Of a stretch of DNA of 64,000 nucleotides, positions 12,601-26,900 are shown one piece after another. The notes below the pieces were generated by a model. It was not told where the DNA came from. It worked only from the letters and a program-made list of their open reading frames with translations, and did not search any database. The stretch lies in contig OX235270.1 in NCBI GenBank assembly GCA_944472135.2, forward strand, positions 118,125,842-118,189,841, written 5' to 3'. Position 1 is the stretch's first letter. Every line of letters starts with the position of its first letter. The DNA is from Trichobilharzia regenti (taxonomy: Eukaryota; Platyhelminthes; Trematoda; Strigeidida; Schistosomatidae). The position numbers and the translations under genes are program-made.

Positions 12601-15600
12601 ACTTAATAACCTTATTCTGTAATATGAATACGACTGCACAACTTGAATATGAAGTCGTTGAAAAGAAATTTCTTCGCTGAACAAAAAAAAGAAACATTAA
12701 TATTTACATGATACGACCTCAAACCTCCAGAACAATTTGTTTAAGTCATTTTATTCAGACATTCAATGAAGATTGAATTGTACCGACGGACCGTCATCAT
12801 TTAATGTCAGCTTTGCTGAAGCGTACTCATCCGTCTTATCATATGGTACAGCTGAGTGGACAACTATGAAGTGAAATCTTTCCTTTCAGTGTACATCTGG
12901 TCACGAATTTGTTTCACACAGCAGTTTGCACCCTCGACTCCACAAGGGGTTGAACCCAGGATCTTAAGGTTAACATGTGGGCCTGATGGTTTGGCAGTGT
13001 AGCACCATAGATAAGGAATACTGTCAGCGAATATCAACGGTGGTGTCACTGTCAGCATCTGATGAGCATGCCTTACCACAATGAACTATTAAGGTAGTGA
13101 AGAGTGTTTTTATTAAAAAGGGAATCAACCTACAGACAGTCTTAAGGTCAGAAAATTTAAGCAGCAAAAAAAATAGAATGAAATTTTACAAATAGACGAG
13201 TGATTAATTACTTGGCATTTTTGCTTGACTCTTTTTCAGAACTGAATATTAAACGATAATGTTCCCATGCACGTTTACTATCTGTCTCTAATTTCTCCAA
13301 TCGTTTAGGCAATTCATCCCAGTCAACACGATGACAGCGGCATAATGCACCCAACTCTGAGTGAAGGTCTAAAATTCAGTAAATTTTTAAAAAAAGGCAA
13401 AAAAATCATGAAGAAAGTAGGCACAGTGCGAGATGCAGAAAAATATCTATATTTGATTTATTTATTTTATGCAATATACAGTGAGACACTGCGTCGGGGG
13501 TTCGATGGTGGAATACTCATCAACCATACATCTGATCCAAGTTCGATTCCCGACTGAGGCTCAGCTATACCCTGCCGACTTCCATAGTCCATCTTAAGCG
13601 TAGACAAGAGTAAAGGCTGAGTGTGAGGATAGAAATCCTACCTTATAAAAAGAACAACACTGTAACTGAAGCTTTAGAGCCTAAGGCTTGATGCCCGATG
13701 TTCTATCCGAAATACGAAAGAATATAGAAACAGTGATACAGTATAATTTACAAAGAGACTAATTTAAGGCCCAGATTATCACCACATGGGCATGCACAGT
13801 AAGTTTCACACACATGTATGCGCAAACAGTGCCTTTCAACTGTTACATTTTTTCCTGATTTCCATTTTAATAATAACACTCCTCTCTGAATCTGGCTGAG
13901 ATTTAATAGTGTGACAAGATCATTAGGTTAGATGATTGTGTTTTGAATTGTAGCCTTCGTGGACAAAGATGCACGAGACACAGAACATGAAGAATGGTGA
14001 ATATTTTAAAAATTTCGGTGGTGAGCAGTCAATAAATACATTTAGGCTGTTAGCAATCATTTTCAAACAATGGAAACAAGAAGAATCTTCAAAAATAAAT
14101 CTAATTCTACCCAACATTGTTTGAAGTGAAGTGTAATGCTTTATTTTGTTAATTGTATAGAACTAAGATTACTGCTAAAATATGTTGAAGCTGTGAAACA
14201 CTAATCTCCAGGTTTCATACTTGTTGTTTTTTGAGTTATATTAAGACGCGTTCTCCTGGAACAGACTCCTCATGTGCCAGGTCAGACACCTGATGTGTGC
14301 AGTCTGATCACACTACTCAGTTACCAAGACAGAAGCAGATGAAGTGAGGACTCAAGCTCAGGGTTCATATAAAAATTCTTGAAAATATAATATTAAAGGG
14401 GATTTCTTCTACGTGATTTCGTCAATTCAAGTAATCTTACATTTACAACTGCAGAGTTACGATGACGATTACCAGGCATCATAAGGAACTATTTCATAAT
14501 ATGTTCAGAACCCCTATTCAAAATGTCTTCACCACGTGGCATTCTCTGCAAGACTTTACGATGCGATAGCTCTGTTTTCAGCTGACTTCAACGAAACAAC
14601 ACCACGACAGCCTTCACACAAAGCATACCAAGCCTTCAATGACCTACTAATATATCTTCAACTTCAAACACCTGCAGTTCTGACAATTTCATCTTGTGTG
14701 GCAAAAGTGAGACCAGTTCTACAAACAACAATGGTGAGGATAGATAGCTACGTCAGTGGACGAATTACAGTAATCGCTGATAAAGAAATAAATGTCGTAC
14801 TCAAGCCATTTTGCATAAAAATGATCAACATTCCAGTATTTGTTTCTAATAAAAAGTAAGCCCCAAATAACTCTACGTGGTATAAAGGTGATAAGCAATA
14901 TTAGTATATCTTACTTGGCAAACATTAGACAGTTTACATAACGATTTATAAATTTAGGTGAAATGTTGACTTGGTTATTGGTAGGACTCGAACTAGCGGC
15001 CTCCAAACTAATAAGCCGGCACTCTACCGGCCAATTTCTAGGAGATCCTCAGTGGTTGCAATGAAATGCTGATGTGGTTAGAAGCTTGGAGGCGGCTGAT
15101 TTGAATCATGCCAGCAACAAAATAATCAATCGACAATAATACTCATTATATAAATACTAACCTGTACCATCAGGGAATTGGTCTAACACTATACAGCATA
15201 CATGATGTAATAAACTGTTTTTATATTTAGTGTCTTTGACTTCAGGAAGACGACCCAAATAGTCTAGAGTGAATCCTCGAGCAGTTGAACCATTCAAAAA
15301 ATTACCAATAGCCAGAAGAACTGATAGAACATATCGAAGAGTTTTACAGTTGATTATCTCTGTGACAGCCTTTCAATGTTAACAAATATAAAGATAAAAT
15401 AGGAAAAAGACAGTGAAAAACTCCAAAATTTCATGTTAGTAGTTTGACACCTTCACATACGAAGTGAACACATACACACACACACACTCAGAGAATGAAA
15501 ATGAAAAGCGTGATGTGATAGTTCTTGTTTAATCCTTCGTGTTTTTATCTTCGTTAAAAAGTCCTTTCAGCTTTTGCATGTACAAGAACATCATCTGAAA

Positions 15601-18483
15601 ATCCATTCCTTCTACTCACATGAAGCATAAACTAGCAATTAATACTAAGTAGTAAAAGGGTAACTCTGGTATTCATGCATGCATTTAGCTGAGAACTATT
15701 AGACAACATATCTGAAGATCGGTCACAGGATTCCATCATGAGCTGAAATTGGTTAGAGAACCATTGGAAAACCTGGGAGTACTGCATAGCTGTTTCGTCA
15801 TAGTTTGGGACTCTTCAGCAGTACGCACTCACCACAGGGGTTCGAAACAACGACCTTCTGGTTACAAGGCGAGCTCGTCGACCATTAAGCCACTGGGACC
15901 CGATCCAATTGCCCATGAATTCTAATTTCTGCCAATTCACGATATAGCGCAACCACTAGCCAATGTCTTCGGCTAGTATTTGTCCCCACACCCGACCTGC
16001 TGCACCCTCCTGGTCACGACTTCCCACTAAGAACCCCAGGTGACTACCTACCTGAATAGGGCCAGTCGCCAGAGAGCATCTCATTGATATTCAAGTGTTG
16101 GTTTGTAGGGATTTGGTTTATTGGTTACAGGATTTCATCATGAGCTGGGTGCGTACTGTGAAGAGTCCCAAACTAGGACGAGACAGCCATCCAGTACTCC
16201 CATGTTTTCCAATGGTTCTCTAACCAATGTCAGATCACGATGAAATCTTGTAACCAATCAACCAAATCCCTACAAACCAATACTTGAATATCTGAAGATC
16301 CCTTGGCTAAATTCAATTGAAGCAAATAACTAATATCATGTCATTATAATAGAGGTTTTTGTATTTCCCAATGAATGAAAAACAAAACGAGATTGTTTTT
16401 ACTGACGTTTCGCTATTTAATGCTAATAGCTTTCTCAAAGTATTATTAAACCGGAATTTACAAATCTCAGCATATATATCATATACCCAATGCCCAAATT
16501 TATTCAAACCGTTAAAAGTGAACTTGGTTTGGACATATATAATATCATGTCACTTTAGTTAAAGCGTACAGATGCACAGCTTAGAATATAAGGTGAAAGT
16601 AACATATTCAATCTTAGGTAAATATTTATATTCACATTCGTAAATTGAACATCATGCACTAATTATTATATGAGAGTCACATACGAGAAAAGGCACCAAC
16701 TGGCAGTAACGACTGTTCAGTCGATATACATATCACAGGACTGATGGATGGTCTATTAGCAACCAACCTTTACAGGGGAGTACACTAACGTCAGCATTTG
16801 CTTACTTCTAGTTAGAAGAACAAACCTTGTTCATTCTCTATGTTCCGGAGTTCTGAAAATCTGCTCTAAGGGCATAGTTTATATAGAACTAGAAAATAAC
16901 AGTCTTAGACAACGAATATCCTAGGAGGTTTATTACAAGAAATATGGAGAAAGAAATCACTCCCAGCCTAACCATAATGACAAAAAAGACTGTTTATCAA
17001 TACGTCATTGAAACGTGGAACTATTGCTGAAGTAATTAAAAGTCGTCTATTCAAGCCCTTTCAATGCCAATGACTTACATTCGGTATTCTCCAGGTAGTG
17101 TATGATTAGAAACAGTGTGTGACGGAAAGACTACGACTTATATTTATGTCTGTGTGCGTCTACTCTTTCATATGTTCTTGTGGAGCTGATTACGTTCGAT
17201 GTTGTTAGCGAGTTTCCTGGAAACGTGTAGCTGAATACTAGATCGTTTGGTGAATGAAAGGTGAACACAGGGGGAATATGTTTTATATTTGTGAACACCT
17301 ACTTGAAACAGGTAGCCCCACTTAGCCCCATATGATTTGTCCTTCTAAGTTGTCCACACAGCTACACTTGGTCACTCTATATGTTTAGGTTTTCTCCGCT
17401 TATAGCCGAAGTACTGGTTATACATGGATAAAGACAAAAAACTATGTCATCAGAAATGTTTCTATAGACCTCTTGGTCAAGGGAATCTTTTTTACTGTCG
17501 ATAAAATTTTATTTTACTCCACTTAATCTCCTACTTCATAATCACTGTTGAATTTTTAACATCACATGACCTAATCTAAACCTCTTTATTGAACATAAAT
17601 GAATGATTTGGTATGAAGAGGTCTAGAATTCTGTAATTCATCCACATATCCTATTGTCTATATTCATGTACAGAAAAACACTGATAAATTATATGAAATA
17701 AGTAGTAACAGTTATGTCAAATTACCTGTTTTAAATCATTCAATGGTTCAGCTATCTCTTTTTCACTTTGTTCATAGTCCAATTTGAACAACCATAATTC
17801 TAAACGCGGTTTCAAATGATTTATCGCCGATAGTGTAACTAGGAATTGTTCAGCTTGTCCAAGTGGTAAACCATCCTGTTCCGCCTTCGCCTTCATGATA
17901 GCTTCACATTCTTCTTCAGTAGGCAACATTGTTGTAAGAAGTTTCTAGAAAAGAATGATTGTTGAATAGTTGAGAAATGAAGTGTGTGTGTGTGTGAGGG
18001 CGGGGGAATGTTTTCTTTTTCTGAACAAAAGTTTGTTTTTTGATTTAAAAGAAATGTTGGAAAATACAGCAAAAGGGTGAGAAAAACTAATCATAGATGT
18101 GTAACATATATAGCATTAAAGTAAGACCTATACTCTCCCCCTCTCCTTTCATATCCTAGAAATTACTATGAATCATTATTTCATTGGTAAGTCAAATTTC
18201 GTTTTCACAGACAGCGGTGGAATTCGAGTCGAAAAGTTCAACTGTGCCAGAATGTGGTCGTATCATATCAAAAATGCACTATGATGGATTCATCTCGGTA
18301 GCTACCATTTCTTCTTGCATGCACAGCCTTGCTTAAAGCCTCCCTTTTTATTTGTTCTATGCTAACTGTTGTGGAGTGAACACCGACATCGATTTCGTGC
18401 TCCTAGTCAACTTAGTTATTGATTTCAGCGGAATTTTTATTTCAGATTGTCTCATCTGTCTTACATAAATGCTGAAACAGATA

Positions 18484-18516
<33 letters not shown>

Positions 18517-21500
18517 TCTTGTATTCTCAATACCTACGTAGAAACCATTTCGATTTTTCTTGTGTCAGAGCAATATCTAAATTTATAAACTTAATTATAC
18601 TTACTCATCGACAATAGATTACTCACACCTGAAACTTTATTTTAGTATCAACTAATTAGTGTACTTTAGTGTGGGATATCTGAAGCAAAATACGAACACA
18701 ATAGTTCTTTGATTATCGTTTTATTTCTTTGAAATACTTTACTGATCATAGTACATACCGTCAAAGCAAAAATATCTACAGGTTGACTTAAAAACGTATT
18801 TTGCGAAAAAAAAGTATTTCTGTATTAAGTGATTCTCTTTACTGTAAAATCAACACTGTACGCAATAACCGTAGGACGATATCAAATTTTCCGTTTAAGT
18901 CACGGGTATCAGAGAATAATTAACTTGTTCATAAGAACATTTGAATTTGCCAACAAATTTACACAATGTCACCGACGTATTAGAGGATAATTGAAGATGG
19001 AATGGAAATCGGGTTCCTTGACAGTGAAAGTAACGGCTTGGTTTGGAGTCGGTTCCCACAAATCACCTGATAGCGAACGGAACAGCGAATTCCGAATTCA
19101 CCAGTCGGAATTATACCAAGACGCAGACTTTCAACTCATCTTCAACCATAACACCCTACAATTGTGGTGAGGACTGGTTGTTGGTCAAAATCGGTGGACA
19201 GTAATTTACGTCAATGTTTATGCCCCCAATATTGGTCGTGAGAAAAATGAGAACAAAGGGTTTCTGTAGGCGGATACAGTTAACATATAGATGATCTGAC
19301 ATTCAAGAAAGAGACACAAAGAGATGCAAGGTTAACTTTTAGTGAGAAACAACCAATCAGAGGACTCTGTTTTTGTGCTAACAATTATCTATAATATGTA
19401 CATGAAAATCTATAAATGTGTTGATTTCCTTAATTAACGATCTGTTGCCTGACCTTTGTCTTCTGTTGTTACACAATCAATAAGAGTTTGTCAAATCAAA
19501 GCTATCCTAGATAGTCTTGCCGCCAATTAACAACTTGTTCTTGATGATGTAATTCAGTCTGAATGGAAGTGATGGGAGAAAATTTACTAAGGAAGCTTGT
19601 AGGATTATGAAAACGAATGGTTGAGTATCATTCATTAACGCGACAGTTAGACTTTAGCCATCATAACTTAGCTAGTAGAGCATCAGATAAGAGTTTCAAG
19701 GCCCACTGATATTTGTACATCACAGCGATAATTACAGTTAGAAGGACAACATGGTTAGTGATAGGATTGGGACAGTGGGCCAAAAACTGCTGGAAATAAG
19801 AGATTAGACAGATAACTAGGTTTTCACTGAACATGGGCTTCATCCTGCTTCCATAAGATTGAATGACATACAACTGACATTTTAATGAAATTTTAATTAC
19901 TTTAACCAAATTCTACTCATAGTGCATTAAAGTTGGGATGTGTATCATTGGCCTAAGCACTCGACTTCAATACAACAGGTTCCCAAGTTGAATCTCTCTC
20001 CATTTACTCCACCCTGAGCAAGTAGATAACCTCTACTGTGGGTAGGTGAATTCTAGGTGGCTTACCAGCTGACTTGGTAAATACCTTAAAAGATTTGCAG
20101 TTTGATCAATTGGTATTGGAGTATTGGAGATGATAAATCGAGTAAATACATAAGTCTGGTTTGTACCAAAACAAAATGTACATAACCAGAATTAATTAAA
20201 AGTTTTCTTTCGACAAATATAAGATAAAAAGATGCACTTAATATTCCTTTATTATTATAATTATTTTTTAAAAATTGAAATTACCTCAATTCCTTCTCTG
20301 TTAATAATAGACTGATCCATTTTTAAAATGGCTGAACTGATTGTACGCGGTGGAGGCAGCACCTTCAAACCGATATTTATTGCATTTGAACGTTTCATAT
20401 CTAACACTTCAATCTTCTTTACAGCGACTTCTTGTTTCTGATTGTGTATTTCAAAGGAAAATAATCAATAAATAAATACATAACAGGCTCTGTTTTATGA
20501 ATTATTCTGCATAACTATTAATTATATATATATGCTTGTTAAATCATGAAAAAGTAATGTTTCGTTTTCAACAAAGGGACTCACTTCACATTGATGTTGA
20601 CGTCGGAGATGTTGTCTAGAAGGACGGGAACAACAACCTCTACAGTCAAACTATCTAATTCAACTATACCAGAATTTTCTCACCCTATCCATTATCTAAT
20701 TAAGGCTTCATAATTTAGGGTATGTCTAGTCTTGTATATCATAACGACTTGATTCAGTGAGCGAACTCATGCAAGTCACCACTGTACTTCATTTGCTGGA
20801 ATTTTCATGCCAACCAGGTTTGGTCTGCAGTCTCTAGGTAAGCTAAAAATCCTTCTCGACTATCCAACAAATATATGCAGAAGAAAATGGCGATGGACTG
20901 GATGTAATCTGAAGAAACCTTCAAGTAATATCACACGATAGGTCGCCAAGCGGAACCCGAAAGGAAAGCGATGAATTAGGCGTAGATTTATGGGTGACTG
21001 AGAAGTGAAAGCTTATGGGGAGCGTTGTCGCTAACCTAAACATAACATGGAAGGCTGCTTTTAAGGCTTTGTGTTTTGCTAGAAATGCGCGACAAATTAA
21101 TGTAATATGAAGACTGTAGAAGAGATGTTGAGTCGATTAAATTAATTAAACTGCAGCACACATACACACAAAAACACACGGATAAATATATACGCGTCAT
21201 GTTAACAGAAACCATCGATAGCTTTCTTTGTTTACAATACTAACTAGAGAAATTAACATTGTGAAGTTTAGTTACACAAAGTGCATAAATCGCACCGAAA
21301 TACAAATACACAATAACAAAACAAACACATAACGATTAGTGTAAGTTAAATCAGCGCTTTCAAGTTACACTATTCAAGGCGAAATTCACTACAGATTCCT
21401 TTGGAAACATAAAAGTAATCGGATCACAATAAATGTGATGTGTCTAAACCCCTAACTGGCAATCAAATAAGCAAGTATGCAACTTCATAACAGCATGTAC

Positions 21501-23883
21501 TGCTGACTGATCTGTATAGGTGACATGTAGTTTTGTCAATCAAACATTAAATGATTGCTAGCCAGACTGAATTGATCTAAACGCCTGACGTATGCCCTGC
21601 TAGTGTGAGGCCAAGCTCCTCAAAGACTCGTACATACTGTGATAAGTCAGTCAATTTTAGTCACACATCGAGATGAAGTGTCTAAGGACAATGTGTCATC
21701 CAAGCAGTGGTTATTGTATTCTCTTGGTGAATCAATCGACTGGTTCTGGTAACTGGTTCCACTGATGAAATAGTATACGAACACCTTATATAACCTTCTA
21801 CATTCTATTATGAAAGTGAATACTGTCATAGAAAAGGAGGTAACATGAATATCTGTGTTCGAAATATTGAAGATTCTACGAGTTTAAACAGAAAACATCA
21901 TTTAGCAGGAACACATGTATAACGGTTAATATATACTTGAAATAGAAAAAGAAACTAGAAACTATTATAACTAAAACTAAAGCGCTACTTATATTAATTA
22001 GCAAATGACAAAACAAAACCATGTGAACAATATCAGAAAAAAAGAAAAATTCATCAGTTAGGCAAGAAAGGAGAAGACAGAAAGCTAAACAAAATAGATC
22101 AAACTATTCTACAACTAGTCAGATACAGTAGGGTACAACTAAAAAAACAAGAAGAAAACTGAACAGAATTTGCCCTTTCTATGCAATAAACACAGTAAAG
22201 TGATCCAAACGATAAGAAGTACGGTTTGCTTAAGTTATAATCCAGTCACAACTGAAACATCGAGTTTATTATTAATAACTAATGTTGTTCAGTGCAGACT
22301 AAGTTGGTTTAATCCGGAAAAGTGCCTGAAATCAAATTCTAATTGTACTTCCCTTCCATATCCCTAAATTTCATCTCATTATATAGCTTCTGTATACAGA
22401 CTGTTTTTCATTTAAAGTTGTCTGGTTTACTCTGAATGGCTGCTTCAAGGTTACTGAAGTCGTCACTATTCTCTAACTTCACAATAAATATCTTGAAGCA
22501 CAGTCAGTGAATGGGTATTCGATGTGCCGACCCTCTGAAGAACAAAGACTGAAAGTCTAACCGATATGCAGTCTTTCCAAAGTAAAGTAAAACGTTTATT
22601 TTCAGTTCAGAAAGCAATAAAACGTGGAAAATCAACATAACAGGATTAGGCATGTATATAGCCAGGCACTTAGTTAAAGAAAATGTTACATCTTTTAGAT
22701 TAGTGTGAGTGTAGCACAAAATTTTAAGGCTGCTCATTATTAAATAATTGTTAACTGCATATGAGTATGTACCAAAGTAAAGAAAAGAAATAATCACCGC
22801 AGTGTGACATCATGGAGAAAGACCGAGAAAAAAGGTAACATTACACAACGCAATATGTGAGACAATAAAACCGGTACCACTTGTCAATATTTTCACAAAT
22901 ATCATTTTATTTTACATGAAACAGTCAAAAGTAGCCCACTACAGTCACTTTCTTTTTAACCAGGATTAATAAAAAGCGATAATACGTGGAATAATATAGA
23001 CAGCTAAGTGCATTTCGAACACAATTATCTCCAACAGGTCTCCATAAGATGGAGAAGAATGTTGAAAAATCTTCGGGGTGTTATAACATGATATAAATCA
23101 GGTTATACTATCGAACTGTAGCGCTCCATAATACAGATCGGTGGGTCTAGTTATTATCGGATACGCCTCAGAAACAGCTGTGCTTACCAGTTTCCTCACT
23201 ACTGTCTTTCAATTGTTTTCTATTTTTCTTTTTATTGTCATTTTATTAATCCGCATAGTGGACAAAGTTTGTATTCAAATAAAATAAATACACAAAATGT
23301 GCTAAATAACTATACTGTAGAAGTTTTCCTGGTGTTCTTCAAGCCTTGGTATTTGTTTCACGAACGTGGGACACCAAGTTATGACCTCAACCGTCGACTA
23401 CATGAAAGACCTTATGTCATCTTTAGATTCCGTCTGAAACAGTTCTACCCTAAGAAACACTGCACAATGCTGTGTTACTTAACATGCATAGAAAAGCTGC
23501 CAAAGTATATAAATAAATATGAGTATCAAGTACCATAGTAGTATGACTTTTCTCTTTTCCTCTGAAACTTTCAGACTGAATTTTTAATTAATTATACCGG
23601 TTAATTAATAAACTTGTTTTTTTTTAAATATTATTACCACATAGTTCCCATTTTAAATTATCATACCTGATAATCGGATAGTAGGATAGAGGTTCAATCC
23701 TAAGCAGTTGAACTTGAAATCCTTAAGAGTCATTTGAATAGTTCACTCAGACTATACATAAATAATGCAGATGAATTAACTTCTGTTTATATCTGTGTTG
23801 ATAATTCATGTGTCACACAATCAATACAAATTAAATGAATTGCAACGAGGAGTGCAGCAATTAGACAGAGATTTTTATAGCAA

Positions 23884-23919
<36 letters not shown>

Positions 23920-26900
23920 TTCCATTTGCGTCCTGACCGTCAACATAGGGCTCTAGGCTTCAAACCATGGAGTTTGCGTGGCTGTGGTGTTCTCTTTACG
24001 CGGTGGATTTGTCAGCATGTGAGTAAACTTTGCTGTGCCCTAGACTTACTATCAGGCAGCAAAATTGGTCGGGTTTTAGGAATGGAGACCATCGGGAATA
24101 TATTATCCAGGACCAAGTGCATGGTTGACGAGCATTCTGCCACTGAACTGTCGACGCAGATAGAGAATGAAACCATCTTTAGGAGGATTGGACTGTCAGG
24201 CTACTTAACACTGATGTAAAGCAGTCTTATTCGCAGCTGTATTCGGAATAATAATAATACCAAGGACACCAGTTTAAATTTGTATTATTCTGCTGAAGTG
24301 ACCTTGATTTTGTTTTCGAAATGCACGTGATGATGAAAAAAATGGTACTTTACAGAAGATAAAAGCTCAAGAAGACAACAGTGCTGGTGAAGGGACAGAA
24401 TTTGTTTTGTTTTGTTTTTCTTCAACAACAAAAAATATGTCTAAATGAAAATGACAATAACTGTGACACTATCAAGTTGGACAAAACAAGGATAACATAG
24501 AAAATCTCTTAAATCCAGTTACTGTATAGAAGGAAAATCGACTCCACCCAGATGTTATGCTTTCTGGTGATAATCCGTAGAGTGTTTCAACAGTCTTGAA
24601 GAAAATTTTCTCTTTTCTATGATTTAAACTGGTGTCACCGATTTCCACGGCCAGGCTGTCAAAGTGACAACTGAGAGACTTTATGACTGAATTTGTATGT
24701 GGCTACCGAATGGCGATCTAGTCATCTTGAGTGCGTCAAATGAAATCTACTGATTACTAGGCTTACTGACATTATACAGTTAGTGAATGGTGATGAATGC
24801 TAACCTCATACTAGGTTTAAAAATGGAATAGTTCGTAGGAGGTCTAGCTGCTACTTTACTTTCACAGCCTAGTGGTCTTTAGATGAATATGTTTAAAATG
24901 AACAAGGCTATTCTCATGTTAACTCTTTAAAAGGTAACAACAACACGAAATCATCGGAATTGGGAAATGTGTTTACGGTGACACAAAACAGAATAATAGT
25001 TGAATGATATTACCAACTATTGTGATATAATTATTAGAATAATGAGATAACGTGCAGGCATTGTCATTTAATTTTGGTAGGGTAAAAGTCAAAACATTTC
25101 TAATAAAGTGTTAGATAAGATAAGAGGTGATAAGGAATAGTAGCAATTCTTACAAACACATACACTCTCGTTCACTTTGCTTCACACCAAATTACGTAAC
25201 TATTATAGACACTAAAGTCATGTAGAATATGGGATTATCGGTTGCATACATTTGTTACACATGTATATATATGTCTCTATATGTATACATAAATACGTTC
25301 AGGGACTGGCATACATAGTCAGTAAGGACAATGAAGAATAAAGGGCAACAGACTGTCAAAGAACTATATATATATATATATATATATCCAAATATAAGTG
25401 TTTGTATAATATATATATATGGTTTAGGTAATAACAGGCATAAAAGACAGGTATATATATGTGTATATATAGAGAGAGATTGAGGGTTTCGGTTATACAT
25501 ATACACAAATATGCAATCAAATAGTTATTTTCTGTGTTAAAATGTTTAGTAAAAAAAAGGTTGAACAATCTAAGTTACAAGCAACTATAGCATAAAAGTG
25601 TGGTAAGTGAACACGCTAATGGACACACACGTACACACACACACACACACACGGAAAAGTATATAGGCAGATTGATAAACAGGTAGGTAGGTAGGTAGAT
25701 AGGGAGGGAGGGAGATAGGTAGGTATACACCCTAAATGACTGATACTGTAATATAGTATGTTTTGTACTTAAAAAATATATATGTATACATATATATATA
25801 AGTTCAGGTAAAATCTATGCTTAACAAACGATACAATATACTGCTATGTGTTATCGTAATCATGCACTTACCAGTTCCTTGTTTTTGTTTGTTCAAAAGG
25901 TATTTTACAAAAATGACAAACAGATAAATAAATAAAGTTAAAAAGAAATCTATAGAGATATTTTATTTTATTACATTATATTATATGCGATATTGGAATA
26001 GTAAGGAATTCTCATGCGACAATGATGGTTGTCAAAATTCAAAATTTATATAGAAAGAACAATTTCTCTACAACACTAGCCTATATTGGTTTTGACAAAA
26101 AAAAACAAAGACAAAAGTGATTTTTTTCTTCAGAAAGTTCACCTTAAAGTTGTTTATTGTCGTCTTACAGGACAATTGATTTGACATCGGTTAAATTAAA
26201 CAGTCGATGTACACAAGTCACTGCATAGCCTTTTTGGTAAGCTGTACTTTCAGCAGTGTTCACACACGGGACTGCTGACCAAGATTGTTTAAGTCTTGAG
26301 TATGTCAACTATACATGCACCATTGATGGAAAAACAGATGAGAAGAGTTAATGTGTTGACTGTGTGGGCATTCAACTGATTATTTGGACGAGATATTCAT
26401 CAAGAGAATTGCCTAAGACTGGTAACTAATTTAAAGCTACTTTATAGTAGTGCTGAGTGTGATAAGTACCTACTGATCATTGATCGATAAGACTACAACA
26501 TAAAACGGTGGAGATGATCCACCGACAAATTCCTGTCTACCGATTAAAATAATTACATATTGACAGTTGTATCATAACCTAATGACGTTAGACGTCCTCC
26601 CTTGACAGCTTATGCTTGAACACACATGTGTATTTCAACCATGAAAGAAGCGAGCATACAGTACTTTCAGAGAGTCAGTCGTTCACTGGTCAGTTTCTGC
26701 GATTAGTAAGATTTCTAATGCATATTTATTTAGCACTGAACTCATATGTTAAAGCTTTTACTGTTAGATCAATTGGTTTTTAAGCAAGTTAAATTTCGAT
26801 AACTGAGTTGTAGATTATTTCTCATGGAATGTTTCAGTAGTCATCTGTCTATATTTTATTTGTCAAAGCTTAGTGAACAAGTTGTTTTAAACTACTATTA

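Larger units (their letters stand above)
8584..12690 (+). mobile_element. Penelope-like element copy, interrupted by element B
   Basis: After the GIY-YIG coding part comes an AT-rich 3' region, split by the element B insertion at 9251-12386 and resumed at 12387. It ends in CTTCGCTGAACAAAA near 12685, the same terminus seen inverted at 8500-8583 and, diverged, near 47455 and 60640. Confidence 0.7.
15715..16290 (-). repeat. hammerhead-bearing palindromic repeat, fullest copy
   Basis: Read on the minus strand: an inverted arm (16290-16146) containing a hammerhead sequence in reverse; a central part (about 16140-15905); a tRNA-like head with TCCCAGTGGCTTAATGGTCG and TTGTTTCGAACCCC (15905-15835); a hammerhead (15824-15779); and the second arm to 15720. 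The arms share ATGAGCT, TTCATCATGA-like and TTGGTTACAGGATTT pieces in opposite orientation. The hammerhead at 15824-15779 keeps core CTGAAGA and GAAA, but has TGAC for GGAC in stem II and ATG for the GTC cleavage triplet. Confidence 0.72.

Noticed and set aside
14536..14859. 107-codon plus-strand open frame
   Set aside because: No motif, no splice evidence and opposite to the host gene inside its intron; kept only as an unassigned stretch.
15715..16290. MITE or DNA transposon with terminal inverted repeats
   Set aside because: The inverted arms suggest it, but the hammerhead and polymerase III-type head fit a retroposon better, no transposase-like sequence is present, and no clean target duplication was identified.
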